Source: Bacteroidales bacterium (lineage in GTDB: Bacteria; Bacteroidota; Bacteroidia; Bacteroidales; Bacteroidaceae). From it: 15,082 nt of DNA. Of the stretch, positions 7,846-15,058 are shown one piece after another. Position numbers and translations under genes: made by a program. The stretch's first letter is position 1; each line of letters starts with the position of its first letter. The notes beneath the pieces are model-generated. The model was not told the DNA's origin and made no database searches. It saw nothing but the letters and a program-made list of their open reading frames with translations. Location: contig SFID01000053.1 in the NCBI GenBank assembly GCA_004555425.1, positions 1 to 15,082 on the forward strand, read 5' to 3'.

Positions 7846-9288
7846 ATGATTCTACAGGTCTTGGCCGCCATGGCCGCCTATTTCCTGTTGCTGCTCTTCG
7901 TATCGCGACGCAGCGGCAGCACAAACAACAACGACACTTTCTTTCGCGCAGGCCACAGTTCCCATTGGGGAATGGTGGCCTTCGGTATGATTGGAGCCAG
8001 CATCTCGGGCGTATCGCTCGTCTCCGTCCCCGGATGGGTAGGCACGACGGGTATGACGTATCTGCAAATGTGCTTTGGCTTCATCCTTGGCTACGCTGCC
8101 GTGGCCTTCCTGCTCCTGCCGCTCTATTATCGGTTGCGGCTGACGAGCATCTACGGCTACCTCGGCCAACGCTTTGGCCAGCGCGCCCACCGCACGGGCA
8201 GCCTCTTCTTCATTATCAGCAAACTCACGGGAGCGGCGGCGCGTATGTACCTGGCCTGCCTCGTGCTCCACGAATTTGTGGCGCGTCCGCTGGGCATTCC
8301 CTTCCCGTTGACGGTCCTCGTTCCCCTGCTGCTCATCTGGTGCTACACGCGCCGCAACGGCATCGCTGCCCTCGTGCGCACCGATGTGCTCCAGACGGCC
8401 TGTCTCCTGCTGAGCGCCGCTATCCTCCTCTGGGCAGCGGCCGATGTCCTGGGGCTAGACCTGCAAGGAACCATCACCACCATTCGCCGCTCGCCGCTCA
8501 GCCGCGTGTGGGAATGGGATGCGCAGTCGCCGCAAGCCTTCTGGCGACAATTCCTAAGCGGCGTATTTATCGTTATCGTTATGACGGGCCTCGACCAGGA
8601 TATGATGCAGAAGAACCTCACCTGCCGCTCCCTCGGCGAAGCACAGCGCGATATGTGCACCTACGGCCTCTGCTTCGTTCCCGTCAATCTCCTCCTGCTC
8701 GGCCTCGGCGTCCTGCTCCACAGCGTCTGCATGGCCAAGGGCCTGGCCATCCCCAGCCGCGGCGACGAACTCCTGCCCACGGTCATCGCCTCGGGCGTGC
8801 TGGGCACGTGGGTGACGATACCTTTCAGCATTGGCCTGATTGCCGCCGCCTTCTCCAGCGCCGACTCTGCCCTGACCTCGCTGACCACGAGTGTCTGTGT
8901 GGACCTCCTCCAGCTGGAGCGCAAGGAAACGAACGAGGCCCAGCAGTCGCGCCAGCGCAGCCTCGTTCATATTTGCATCGTAGCCCTCTTCCTCGCCTGC
9001 ATCCTCGTGTTCTACGAAGTGGGCAGCGGCAGCGTCATCGACCTCATCTACCGTCTGGCCTCCTACACCTACGCCCCGCTGCTCGGGCTCTACGCCTTTG
9101 GCATACTGACGCGCCGCCGCCCTGCCGACCGCGCCATCCCCTACGTAGCCCTTGCCACCCCCGCCCTCTGTGCCGCCCTCGATTACCTAGCCCCCCAATA
9201 CCTCAACTACCACTTCGGCTACGAACTCCTAATGGTAGGCGGTGCACTTACCTTCCTTGGACTTTGGGCTACGAGTTTTAGAGGTTAG
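7846..9288 (+). CDS. Sodium:solute symporter family protein (SSS/SSF, LeuT fold)
   Basis: A 480-residue, very hydrophobic inner-membrane protein with about 12-13 predicted membrane segments. It fits the SSF family of Na+-coupled uptake carriers. Supporting motifs: GMIGASISGVSLVSVPG at about residues 47-63 (the broken first core helix), TSIYGYLGQRFG (100-111), and SSADSALTSL (337-346), which corresponds to the family's Na2-site helix with serines at 337, 338 and 341. The substrate cannot be read from sequence; SSF members carry sugars, sialic acid, amino acids, pantothenate and others. The ATG lies 30 bp after tamL, so it is probably co-transcribed, although no functional link to the TAM is evident. 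The final codons TTT AGA GGT TAG are part of a heptamer repeat (9278-9342), so the repeat supplies the last residues and the stop. Confidence 0.85.
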   Translation: MILQVLAAMAAYFLLLLFVSRRSGSTNNNDTFFRAGHSSHWGMVAFGMIGASISGVSLVSVPGWVGTTGMTYLQMCFGFILGYAAVAFLLLPLYYRLRLTSIYGYLGQRFGQRAHRTGSLFFIISKLTGAAARMYLACLVLHEFVARPLGIPFPLTVLVPLLLIWCYTRRNGIAALVRTDVLQTACLLLSAAILLWAAADVLGLDLQGTITTIRRSPLSRVWEWDAQSPQAFWRQFLSGVFIVIVMTGLDQDMMQKNLTCRSLGEAQRDMCTYGLCFVPVNLLLLGLGVLLHSVCMAKGLAIPSRGDELLPTVIASGVLGTWVTIPFSIGLIAAAFSSADSALTSLTTSVCVDLLQLERKETNEAQQSRQRSLVHICIVALFLACILVFYEVGSGSVIDLIYRLASYTYAPLLGLYAFGILTRRRPADRAIPYVALATPALCAALDYLAPQYLNYHFGYELLMVGGALTFLGLWATSFRG

Positions 9289-9342
9289 AGAGCTTAGAGA
9301 TGAGAGGTTAGAGGTTAGAGATTAGAGATTAGAGATTAGAAT
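9278..9342. repeat. TTAGAGR heptamer array overlapping the symporter stop codon
   Basis: Nine heptamer positions: TTAGAGG (9278), TTAGAGA (9285), two extra bases GC, TTAGAGA (9294), TGAGAGG (9301), TTAGAGG (9308), TTAGAGA (9315, 9322, 9329) and TTAGAAT (9336). The symporter stop TAG (9286-9288) is inside the second unit. The array sits between convergent genes. The remaining 49 bp up to 9391 are AT-rich with no convincing terminator; the best is AAAAT-CGT-ATTTT at 9347-9359, which is weak. The period and TTAG core match the other heptamer block near tamL. Confidence 0.85.
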
Positions 9343-9391
9343 TTTCAAAATCGTATTTTTAAGATTGCTACATGAGAGAGAGGGGCGATGA

Positions 9392-10249
9392 TTACTTGCG
9401 ATAATACTTCTTTGCCTCGGGCATGCAGGAGCGGATATTTTGAATGCGGTTGGCATAGGACGGGTGTGTGGAGAACCAGTCGCGGGTGGTTTTCAGTTTA
9501 CTCTTAGCCTCCATTCGTTCCCAGAAGGGGATGGCCGCCTCAGGGTCGTAGCCCGCAAGGGCCACGAGGATAAGTCCGATGCGGTCGGCCTCGGTCTCGT
9601 CAATGCGCGAGAACTTCAGACTGGCCAAGGTGGCACTCGCCACAGCCATTGCTTTGGCCAACGACTTCTTCCGATCGGACATATCGCTGCCCGCAATAAA
9701 AGCGTAGGCCAGTCCCACGCCGCCAGCCGTGATAATATCCTTCGTCATCTGCTCGGCACTGTGCTTCGCAATGGCATGGGCCGCCTCGTGGGCAAGGACA
9801 ACGGCTAGCGAGGCGTCGTCTGTGGCGATGGAAAACATGCCTTCGTAAACCGCAATCTTACCGCCGTACATACAGAAGGCATTGGCGTCGGAACTCTTCA
9901 GCACATTAAACTCCCAATGGAAATTGCTCAACTCACTGCTCCGTCCCTCCTGGCGATAGAGCTCGGTCACTGCCGTTCTCAGTCGGCCAGCCACGCGATT
10001 GAGTTGCGCCTTATATTTACTGTTCGACGACCTCCCACGCTGCACATACTTCTTGTACTGGTCATTGCACAAGGAGTAGAGCATATCGTTGGGTATCAGG
10101 TTCGTAAACTTACGCCCCGTCACCGGCACCTTGTACTGACTCATGTTATAAAGAGCCGCAGCCGAGGACTTAATACTGCTCCACGAAATCTGCGCGGGGA
10201 GCGAGCAAGGAACAATCAGCAAAAGCAGGGAAAGAAGAAAGGATTTCAT
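9392..10249 (-). CDS. Exported M48-family zinc metalloprotease
   Basis: A 285-residue protein with a signal peptide (about 1-20, ending SLPAQ; the Cys15 context VPC is not a good lipobox). The zinc site is HEAAH at residues 154-158 (His154, Glu155, His158), and the third ligand is probably Glu218 in DETEADRIG (217-225), with Asp222 as the usual partner acidic residue. THPSYANRIQNI (261-272) matches the conserved HP...R segment near the end of M48 proteins. This is the layout of periplasmic M48C/BepA- and LoiP-like proteases without TPR repeats, which clear misfolded outer-membrane proteins; that role is inferred from family and export. The ATG at 10249 is preferred over a TTG two codons upstream. 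It converges with the symporter gene. A TATATTTG box about 115 bp upstream may drive it. Confidence 0.88.
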   Translation of the reverse strand: MKSFLLSLLLLIVPCSLPAQISWSSIKSSAAALYNMSQYKVPVTGRKFTNLIPNDMLYSLCNDQYKKYVQRGRSSNSKYKAQLNRVAGRLRTAVTELYRQEGRSSELSNFHWEFNVLKSSDANAFCMYGGKIAVYEGMFSIATDDASLAVVLAHEAAHAIAKHSAEQMTKDIITAGGVGLAYAFIAGSDMSDRKKSLAKAMAVASATLASLKFSRIDETEADRIGLILVALAGYDPEAAIPFWERMEAKSKLKTTRDWFSTHPSYANRIQNIRSCMPEAKKYYRK

Positions 10250-10364
10250 AGTCAATCTTAGGTTATTCGGTGTAAGGGTAGGCCTTGGCGGGAACGGTCA
10301 AGGCTTTATTAGAAACGGGACAGGATTCATGAGGAACGATAAGAGAATCACGCAAAGCCGCCCA

Positions 10365-10372
10365 CAAATATA
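10365..10372 (-). promoter_or_regulatory. Possible -7 promoter box for the M48 protease gene
   Basis: On the minus strand these bases read TATATTTG, an exact TAnnTTTG match and identical to the tamB box. I see no good TTG at the -33 position. The implied leader is about 110 nt. It contains a small inverted repeat GCCTTG (10282-10287) / CAAGGC (10299-10304). Confidence 0.4.
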
Positions 10373-10482
10373 GGGATAATTGTGCGAACTTCCCCGCCTA
10401 CATAATGAACTATTGCAGAAAAGGTTGCTATGTTTAGCGGACAGTAATATATAATGGTATAGGCGTCTTCTAACTATGCCGT

Positions 10483-11337
10483 TCATCGGATGACGCCCTC
10501 CCCCTTATTCTCCTCCAGCGGATGCGCGCGGCTGTCCGTGCTCGCATCGTATTCCCAGACTTGTTCCTCCAACGGTTGCCATTCCTCGCTGCTGTTCTTG
10601 GCGAGGTCGCGCACCGCCTTTGGCACATGGTAGTGGCGCGACAGGCCCATCGTCAGAATGCTGAAGCGCACGCCGCCTGCCTCTGCCAGCGTTTCGGCGC
10701 AGGAGAGGATGGTGCTGCCCGTGGTCAGGATATCGTCGACGAGAAGGATGTGGCGGCCCGCCACTAGTTCGGGACGCACCAGGCGGAAGATGTCCTTGAC
10801 GTTCTGGCTGCGCTCATGGGCATTGAGGTGCGTTTGCGTGGGGTTGTCCACATGGCGCTCCACGGCTTCCTCGCACACGGGCAGTCCCGTGGCGGCTGCA
10901 ATGCCGAGGGCCAACTGCGCCGCCTGGTTGTAGCCGCGCTGACGCTGCCGTTGGGCCGAGAGGGGAACGGGAACGATGAGGTCGATGGTGGAGAAGAAAT
11001 CTGTGTCGGCAAGGTCGCAGGCCATCATACGGCCAAAGAAATGCCCCACCTGCGGTCTGTGGCGCTGGTATTTCAGGCGCATAAACGACAAACGGGTTTC
11101 GCTGTTTGGAATATAGTACATGAACGCGCTGGCACGCTCAATGTCTATCTTGGCCCAGAACAAACGCTCCACACCATTGCCTGGCTCGGCATGGATTCGT
11201 GTCAGCGGCAACGAGAATATACAGGTGGCACAGAGTTCCTCCTCGCGCACAGTCAATCGGGCGCCGCATTGGATGCAGCGCTCGGGGAAGAGGATGCGCC
11301 AGAGGCAGAGCAGACTTTTCTGAAGGGTGCGCCACAT
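10483..11337 (-). CDS. comF: ComF-family phosphoribosyltransferase-domain protein
   Basis: A 284-residue cytosolic protein of the ComF (amidophosphoribosyltransferase-like) family, linked in other bacteria to natural DNA uptake; its biochemical role is not settled. An N-terminal zinc ribbon has Cys21-x2-Cys24 and Cys36-x2-Cys39. The phosphoribosyltransferase part contains VPVPL (122-126), RGYNQA (134-139), TQTHL (167-171) and the PRPP-binding loop LLVDDILTTGST (198-209). The C-terminal 45 residues (about 240-284) are rich in charged residues and extend beyond the usual end of the family. The ATG at 11337 is chosen because the hydrophobic and zinc-ribbon segments start there; a TTG 12 codons upstream would add a tail with no family support. 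No other competence gene is in the window. Confidence 0.87.
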   Translation of the reverse strand: MWRTLQKSLLCLWRILFPERCIQCGARLTVREEELCATCIFSLPLTRIHAEPGNGVERLFWAKIDIERASAFMYYIPNSETRLSFMRLKYQRHRPQVGHFFGRMMACDLADTDFFSTIDLIVPVPLSAQRQRQRGYNQAAQLALGIAAATGLPVCEEAVERHVDNPTQTHLNAHERSQNVKDIFRLVRPELVAGRHILLVDDILTTGSTILSCAETLAEAGGVRFSILTMGLSRHYHVPKAVRDLAKNSSEEWQPLEEQVWEYDASTDSRAHPLEENKGEGVIR

Positions 11338-11394
11338 GGCGGAGATGGGAGAATACTTCTTGGGATTGGGCAAGTGGGAGCAGATATTTACGTC

Positions 11395-11425
11395 GAAAGC
11401 TAATTTATAGAACCGACCTAATCAA
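11395..11425 (-). promoter_or_regulatory. Weak candidate promoter for comF
   Basis: On the minus strand TAGCTTTC (11402-11395) matches TAnnTTTG at all but the last base, with TTG at 11425-11423 upstream at a spacing of 20 bp, which suits a Bacteroidetes promoter. It would give a leader of about 50 nt. Confidence 0.3.
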
Positions 11426-11429
11426 TATC

Positions 11430-11463
11430 AATGGAAGGCAGAATAGAAACCCTGCCTTCCATT
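11430..11463 (-). terminator. Terminator-like hairpin downstream of the sulfatase gene
   Basis: A perfect 12-bp inverted repeat, AATGGAAGGCAG (11430-11441) with CTGCCTTCCATT (11452-11463), has a 10-base loop and lies 36 bp beyond the sulfatase stop. The minus-strand sequence after the stem is T-rich but not a pure T run (GATATTGATT), so it may act as a terminator or as a 3'-end stabiliser between the sulfatase and comF. Confidence 0.6.
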
Positions 11464-11498
11464 AAAAGTAATATATATTTCTGTGTCTACGGGTCAGC

Positions 11499-13046
11499 CT
11501 ATTGTGCAATAGGGTCGTCGTATTGTTTTTGCAGGCGCCGGAGTTCCTTCATCAGTCGCTTGGTCACCTTCTCCGTGCCCTTCTTGCCGTAGAGGTTGTT
11601 GAGCTCGTGCGGGTCTTCGTTGAGGTTGTAGAGTTCCCAGGCATCGATGTCGCGATAGAAGTGGATGAGTTTCCAGCCGTCGGCGGTGCTCACGCCGTAG
11701 TGGCGCTTGACGGAGTGCTCGGCGGGATATTCGTAGAAGTGGTAGTAGAGGCTTTTGCGCCAGTTCTTGGGATGTTCGCCGCGAAGGAGTGGCAGGAGGC
11801 TTTCGCCCTGGATGTCGCTCGGTATCTGTGCACCGGCAATGTCAAGGAAGGTGGGCGCGTAGTCGATGTTCTGCACCATTTCGGAGATGTCGCCGCGGGC
11901 CTTCAGTCCTTCGGGCAGGCGCATCACGAGGGGCGTGGAGAAGGACTCCTGATACATGAAGCGCTTGTCAAACCATCCGTGCTCGCCCATGTAGAAGCCC
12001 TGGTCGGAGGTATAGACCACGAGGGTATTTTCGAGCAGACCAGCCTGTTTGAGGTAGTCGAGCGTGCGGCCGATATTGTCGTCCAGGCTCTTGAGCACCT
12101 TGGCATAGTCGCGCATATAGCGTTGGAACTTGAACTCGGCCAGCTCCTTGCCTTGCAAGTGGCGGCTGCGGAAGTCGATGGCCAGCGAGTCGTAGAACTG
12201 GTCGTACTTGGCACGGTCGGCCGAGCTGAGGCGGCCAATCATGTTGAGATAGTTGGGCGTCAGGCGGGTCTGAACGTTGGCGTCATACATCTTCGTGTCG
12301 TACGTCAGGTCCATATCGTGGTTGCTGGCAATGCGCATCTCTTGCGCCTGGGCGGCCTGGCGACCTGCGTAGTCGTCGTAGAACGTTTCGGGAATGGGGA
12401 AGGTCTTGTCCTCGTATTCGTGGAGGTATTTCAGTTCGGGCAACCAGCAGCGGTGGCAGGCTTTCTGGTGGATGAAGAGGATGAAGGGGCGGTTCTTGTC
12501 GCGCTTGTTTTCCATCCAGTCGATGGCCTTGTCGGTGACGATGTTCGTCACGTAGCCCTCTTCGCGGATGGTGTCGTTCTGCATATTGATGAAGGCGGGG
12601 TTGTAGTAGTCGCCTTGTTCGGGCAGGATATTCCAGTAGTCGAAGCCTGTGGGCAGCGAGACGAGGTGCCACTTGCCAACGATGGCCGTTTGGTAGCCAG
12701 CCTGCTGCATCAGTTTGGGCATGGTCTGCTGCGAGCCGTCAAAGATGCCGTGCTCGTTGTGCGTGAATCCGTTTTTGTGGCTGTGCTTGCCTGTGAGCAT
12801 ACAGGCGCGGCTGGGCCCCGAGAGGGAGTTGGCCACATAGCTTTGGGTGAACTTCACGCCGTCGGCTGCGATGCGGTCGAGGTTGGGCGTGGAGACGTAT
12901 CGTTTGTCGTAGCACGACATCATCTGTGCCGTGTGGTCGTCCGTCATGATATAGACGATGTTGTAGCGCTGCTGTGCCATAGCGGCGGCAGGGAGCAGGG
13001 AGAGGAGGGCAGCCCCTTGCAGGGCCTTGCTTGTTTTGTGGTTCAT
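11499..13046 (-). CDS. Secreted serine-type sulfatase (S1 family, formylglycine-dependent)
   Basis: A 515-residue sulfatase that hydrolyses a sulfate ester, probably on a host or dietary glycan. The signal peptide (about 1-25, ending AAAMAQ) places it in the periplasm or outside. The catalytic motif SGPSRACMLTG (76-86) has Ser76 where formylglycine forms, so it depends on an anaerobic radical-SAM sulfatase-maturating enzyme encoded elsewhere. Metal and active-site segments: TDDH (35-38), GKWH (124-127), His198 in KACHRCW, and TSDQG (346-350) followed by Lys361. LPTGFDYWNILPEQGDYYNP (131-150) resembles the sulfatase group that includes GlcNAc-6-sulfatases, but the substrate is not assignable. 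The ATG at 13046 is preferred to a TTG two codons upstream. No SusC/SusD or glycosidase gene is near. No promoter box was found; the upstream sequence is an AT-rich run and then a hairpin cluster. Confidence 0.9.
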   Translation of the reverse strand: MNHKTSKALQGAALLSLLPAAAMAQQRYNIVYIMTDDHTAQMMSCYDKRYVSTPNLDRIAADGVKFTQSYVANSLSGPSRACMLTGKHSHKNGFTHNEHGIFDGSQQTMPKLMQQAGYQTAIVGKWHLVSLPTGFDYWNILPEQGDYYNPAFINMQNDTIREEGYVTNIVTDKAIDWMENKRDKNRPFILFIHQKACHRCWLPELKYLHEYEDKTFPIPETFYDDYAGRQAAQAQEMRIASNHDMDLTYDTKMYDANVQTRLTPNYLNMIGRLSSADRAKYDQFYDSLAIDFRSRHLQGKELAEFKFQRYMRDYAKVLKSLDDNIGRTLDYLKQAGLLENTLVVYTSDQGFYMGEHGWFDKRFMYQESFSTPLVMRLPEGLKARGDISEMVQNIDYAPTFLDIAGAQIPSDIQGESLLPLLRGEHPKNWRKSLYYHFYEYPAEHSVKRHYGVSTADGWKLIHFYRDIDAWELYNLNEDPHELNNLYGKKGTEKVTKRLMKELRRLQKQYDDPIAQ

Positions 13047-13108
13047 ATACAAGGAGTGGAACTATATATATAATATAAGGAGTGAGTGTGCAGAAGCTGC
13101 AGGTAACA

Positions 13109-13201
13109 ACAAAGCCCTGCTGGTTTCTGGTTCCAAAGGGAACGCCGTTCCCTGGCTAGGATGTAGTCTTACACTTGGAACTAGAAGCCACAGGGCTTTG
13201 T
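13109..13201 (-). terminator. Long imperfect hairpin, candidate terminator of the mutase transcript
   Basis: ACAAAGCCCTG (13109-13119) pairs with CAGGGCTTTGT (13191-13201). After a one-base bulge (13120), TGGTTTCTGGTTCC (13121-13134) pairs with GGAACTAGAAGCCA (13177-13190) with two G-T pairs, giving a stem of about 25 bp. Inside the loop is a second hairpin, GGGAAC-GCC-GTTCCC (13138-13152). Read on the minus strand, the stem ends in GGGCTTTG followed by TTGTT, which suits termination of glmM. It could also be a small structured RNA or a miniature inverted-repeat element; there is no visible target-site duplication. Confidence 0.6.
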
Positions 13202-13231
13202 GAATATTTTAGACTGGAAGCCAGATAGCAA

Positions 13232-13360
13232 CTCGACTATCGAGCCAGCAGCCGCAGGCTGCGTTGAAACTAGGGAACAAAGTTCCCGACTGAAACCAGC
13301 AGCCGTAGGTTGCGTGAAACTAGGGAGCAAGGCGACCAAAGCAGCCGCAGGCTTCCACTA
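13232..13360 (-). repeat. Array of short hairpins downstream of the mutase gene, same family as the tamB array
   Basis: Given in plus-strand order: CTCGA-CTA-TCGAG (13232-13244); GCAGCC-GCA-GGCTGC (13248-13262); GGGAAC-AAA-GTTCCC (13273-13287); GCAGCC-GTA-GGTTGC (13299-13313, one G-T pair); then GGGAGC-AAG-GCGACC (13323-13337) and GCAGCC-GCA-GGCTTCC (13342-13357), whose arms do not pair fully. The spacers are GTTGAAACTA, GACTGAAACCA and GTGAAACTA, which on the minus strand are versions of the TAGTTTCA spacer of the tamB array. On the minus strand the array begins at the mutase stop codon (CTAG, 13358-13361). Bases 13235-13270 are the reverse complement of 5101-5136 with one mismatch in 36. 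Confidence 0.85.
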
Positions 13361-14755
13361 GTTTTGCTGCGTCATCTGGTAAACCAGGTCCATAATCTGC
13401 TTGCCGAGAGCGTCGGCTTCCTCCATGGTGTGGGCCTCGGAGTAAACGCGGATGATGGGCTCGGTGTTCGACTTGCGGAGGTGAACCCACTTGTCGGCGA
13501 AGTCAATCTTCACACCATCGATGTCGGTCACCTTCTCGTCCTTGTAGAGTTCCTTCACCTTCTGGAGCACGGCATAGATATCCGTGGTCGGGCTGAGGTC
13601 AATGCGGTTCTTGGCGATGTAGTACTTAGGCAGCGAGTCGCGGAGCTCGGAGGCGCGCATACCCGTCTTGGCCAGATACGTCAGCAGCAGGGCCACACCT
13701 ACGAGGGCATCGCGGCCGCTGTGGGCTGCGGGGTAGATGACACCACCATTGCCTTCGCCGCCGATGACGGCACCCGTTTCCTTCATCTTCGTCACAACGT
13801 TCACTTCGCCAACGGCTGCCGGCGTGTAGTTGCAACCATACTTCTCCGTCACATCGCGCAGACCGCGGGTGGAGGACAGGTTGCTGACGGTGTTGCCCGG
13901 CGTATGCTGGAGCACGTAGTCGGCAACGGCCACAAGCGTGTTCTCCTCGCCAAACATGGTGCCGTCCTCGCAGACGAGGGCAAGGCGGTCCACATCGGGG
14001 TCAACCACGAAGCCGATGTCGTGGCGGCCCTTGCGCATGAGGTTACGAATCTCGGTGAGGTTCTCCTTGAGGGGTTCAGGATTGTGGGCAAAGTCGCCCG
14101 TGGCATCCGTGTTGATGCCCGTCACCTGGGTCACGCCGAGCTGGCCGAGGAGCTTGGGCAGGATGATGCCGCCGACAGAGTTGACCGTATCAATGGCCAC
14201 ATTGAAATGGGCACGGCGAATAGCATCAACGTCCACGAGTTCAAGGTCCTTCACCAATTCGATATGGCGCTGGTCGTAGGTCAGGTTCTTGATGTAGCAG
14301 CCCAGGGTGTCAACGTCGGCAAACTCAAAGTTGCAGTTGTTGGCCAGGCGTACAACCTCCGAAGCCTCTTCGGGCTTGAGAAACTCGCCCTTCTCGTCAA
14401 GGAATTTGAGGGCGTTCCACTGGCGGGGGTTATGGCTGGCAGTAATGATGATACCACCCACGGCCTTCTCCATAGTCACAGCCAGTTCGGTGGTCGGCGT
14501 AGAAGCCAGACCGATATTCACCACGTCGAAGCCCATACCCATGAGCGTACCGCAAACTACGTGCATGACCATTTCGCCCGACAGACGTGCATCGCGACCA
14601 ACGACAATCTTGCGGCGATAGTTGCGTGTCACTTTCTTGTCGCGCAGGCTGGCGTAGGCCGATACGGACTTGGCAATGTCAACAGGATTGAGCGTGTCAC
14701 CGGGCTTGCCGCCAATCGTTCCGCGGAAGCCAGAGATGGATTTGATTAGGGTCAT
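13358..14755 (-). CDS. glmM: Phosphohexomutase, probably phosphoglucosamine mutase
   Basis: A 465-residue cytosolic enzyme of the alpha-D-phosphohexomutase family. It probably converts glucosamine-6-phosphate to glucosamine-1-phosphate for UDP-GlcNAc synthesis. All four family signatures are present: the active-site phosphoserine loop TASHNP (105-110, Ser107), the Mg2+ loop DPDVDR (252-257), the sugar-binding loop GEGNGG (333-338) and the phosphate-binding loop RKSNTEP (427-433). GEGNGG is the form seen in many Bacteroidetes and archaeal GlmM-type enzymes, but phosphomannomutase or dual activity cannot be excluded. The start is ATG at 14755, since MTLIKSISGFRGT is the usual N-terminus; an extension to 14815 has no family support. 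A TACCTTTG promoter box lies about 85 bp upstream. The stop TAG is continuous with the downstream hairpin array. Confidence 0.88.
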   Translation of the reverse strand: MTLIKSISGFRGTIGGKPGDTLNPVDIAKSVSAYASLRDKKVTRNYRRKIVVGRDARLSGEMVMHVVCGTLMGMGFDVVNIGLASTPTTELAVTMEKAVGGIIITASHNPRQWNALKFLDEKGEFLKPEEASEVVRLANNCNFEFADVDTLGCYIKNLTYDQRHIELVKDLELVDVDAIRRAHFNVAIDTVNSVGGIILPKLLGQLGVTQVTGINTDATGDFAHNPEPLKENLTEIRNLMRKGRHDIGFVVDPDVDRLALVCEDGTMFGEENTLVAVADYVLQHTPGNTVSNLSSTRGLRDVTEKYGCNYTPAAVGEVNVVTKMKETGAVIGGEGNGGVIYPAAHSGRDALVGVALLLTYLAKTGMRASELRDSLPKYYIAKNRIDLSPTTDIYAVLQKVKELYKDEKVTDIDGVKIDFADKWVHLRKSNTEPIIRVYSEAHTMEEADALGKQIMDLVYQMTQQN

Positions 14756-14839
14756 AGTATAAAAGATTTTAGTTGGAATTCTAAAAGAAATGGCAAGAAA
14801 AAAGTGACCGCGCAATGCGCTGCGCCATCCTTACCACGA

Positions 14840-14873
14840 CAAAGGTACGAACTCTCCGCGGAATATGGCCAAA
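14840..14873 (-). promoter_or_regulatory. Predicted promoter of glmM
   Basis: On the minus strand TACCTTTG (14847-14840) matches TAnnTTTG exactly, and TTTG (14873-14870) lies 22 bp upstream as the -33 element, close to the usual 19-21 bp spacing. The implied leader is about 75-80 nt and includes an A/T-rich run just before the ATG, as is common where Shine-Dalgarno sequences are not used. Confidence 0.6.
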
Positions 14874-14928
14874 TTTTCTGAAGTTTTTTTAGGCGGGTAC
14901 GAAAATGGGGAAATGGAGTAACGTGAAA

Positions 14929-15005
14929 GTGCCGCACCTTGCTTGTAAGGTGTGTGAGTACGGTGTTCGTTTTCATTGGAAATGCAATGTACCGCACGTT
15001 GCTTG
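14929..15005. repeat. Short direct repeat, 60 bp apart
   Basis: A 17-bp word occurs at 14929-14945 (GTGCCGCACCTTGCTTG) and 14989-15005 (GTACCGCACGTTGCTTG) with two differences. The first copy also forms a hairpin with the following AAGGTG (CACCTT 14935-14940 with 14947-14952); the second does not. It lies upstream of the glmM promoter and could be an operator pair or a decayed repeat. Confidence 0.5.
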
Positions 15006-15023
15006 CTCTAAGTTTGCGGACGA

Positions 15024-15058
15024 AAGCGGCGAGGTCGCTAGTAGTGACCTCGCCGCTT
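15024..15058. repeat. GC-rich 15-bp hairpin near the right edge
   Basis: AAGCGGCGAGGTCGC (15024-15038) pairs with GTGACCTCGCCGCTT (15044-15058) with one G-T pair and the loop TAGTA. A run of six A (15060-15065) and six T (15074-15079) follows. Read leftward the stem is followed by TTTCG, a weak T tail, so it may terminate a minus-strand gene right of the window. Read rightward, it follows a TAAGTTTG box at 15009-15016 and could be a leader structure. No coding frame here is convincing. Confidence 0.55.

Noticed and set aside
7578..9281. A 567-codon plus-strand frame overlapping tamL and the symporter
   Set aside because: The Arg/Pro/His-rich translation without motifs runs out of frame through the symporter, whose membrane segments and signatures are clear.
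10298..10486. A 62-codon minus-strand frame between comF and the M48 gene
   Set aside because: It has no family similarity that I recognise, an unusual composition, and it overlaps a probable promoter box.
11502..13073. A 523-codon frame antisense to the sulfatase
   Set aside because: It is a full-length shadow of the sulfatase, Val/Ala/Glu/His-rich, with no recognisable domain.
13310..14749. A 479-codon frame antisense to glmM
   Set aside because: It mirrors the mutase and starts within the repeat array. The opposite strand has all four phosphohexomutase signatures.
14752..14997. An 81-codon minus-strand frame upstream of glmM
   Set aside because: It covers the predicted promoter and leader of glmM, has no motif and overlaps the mutase start.
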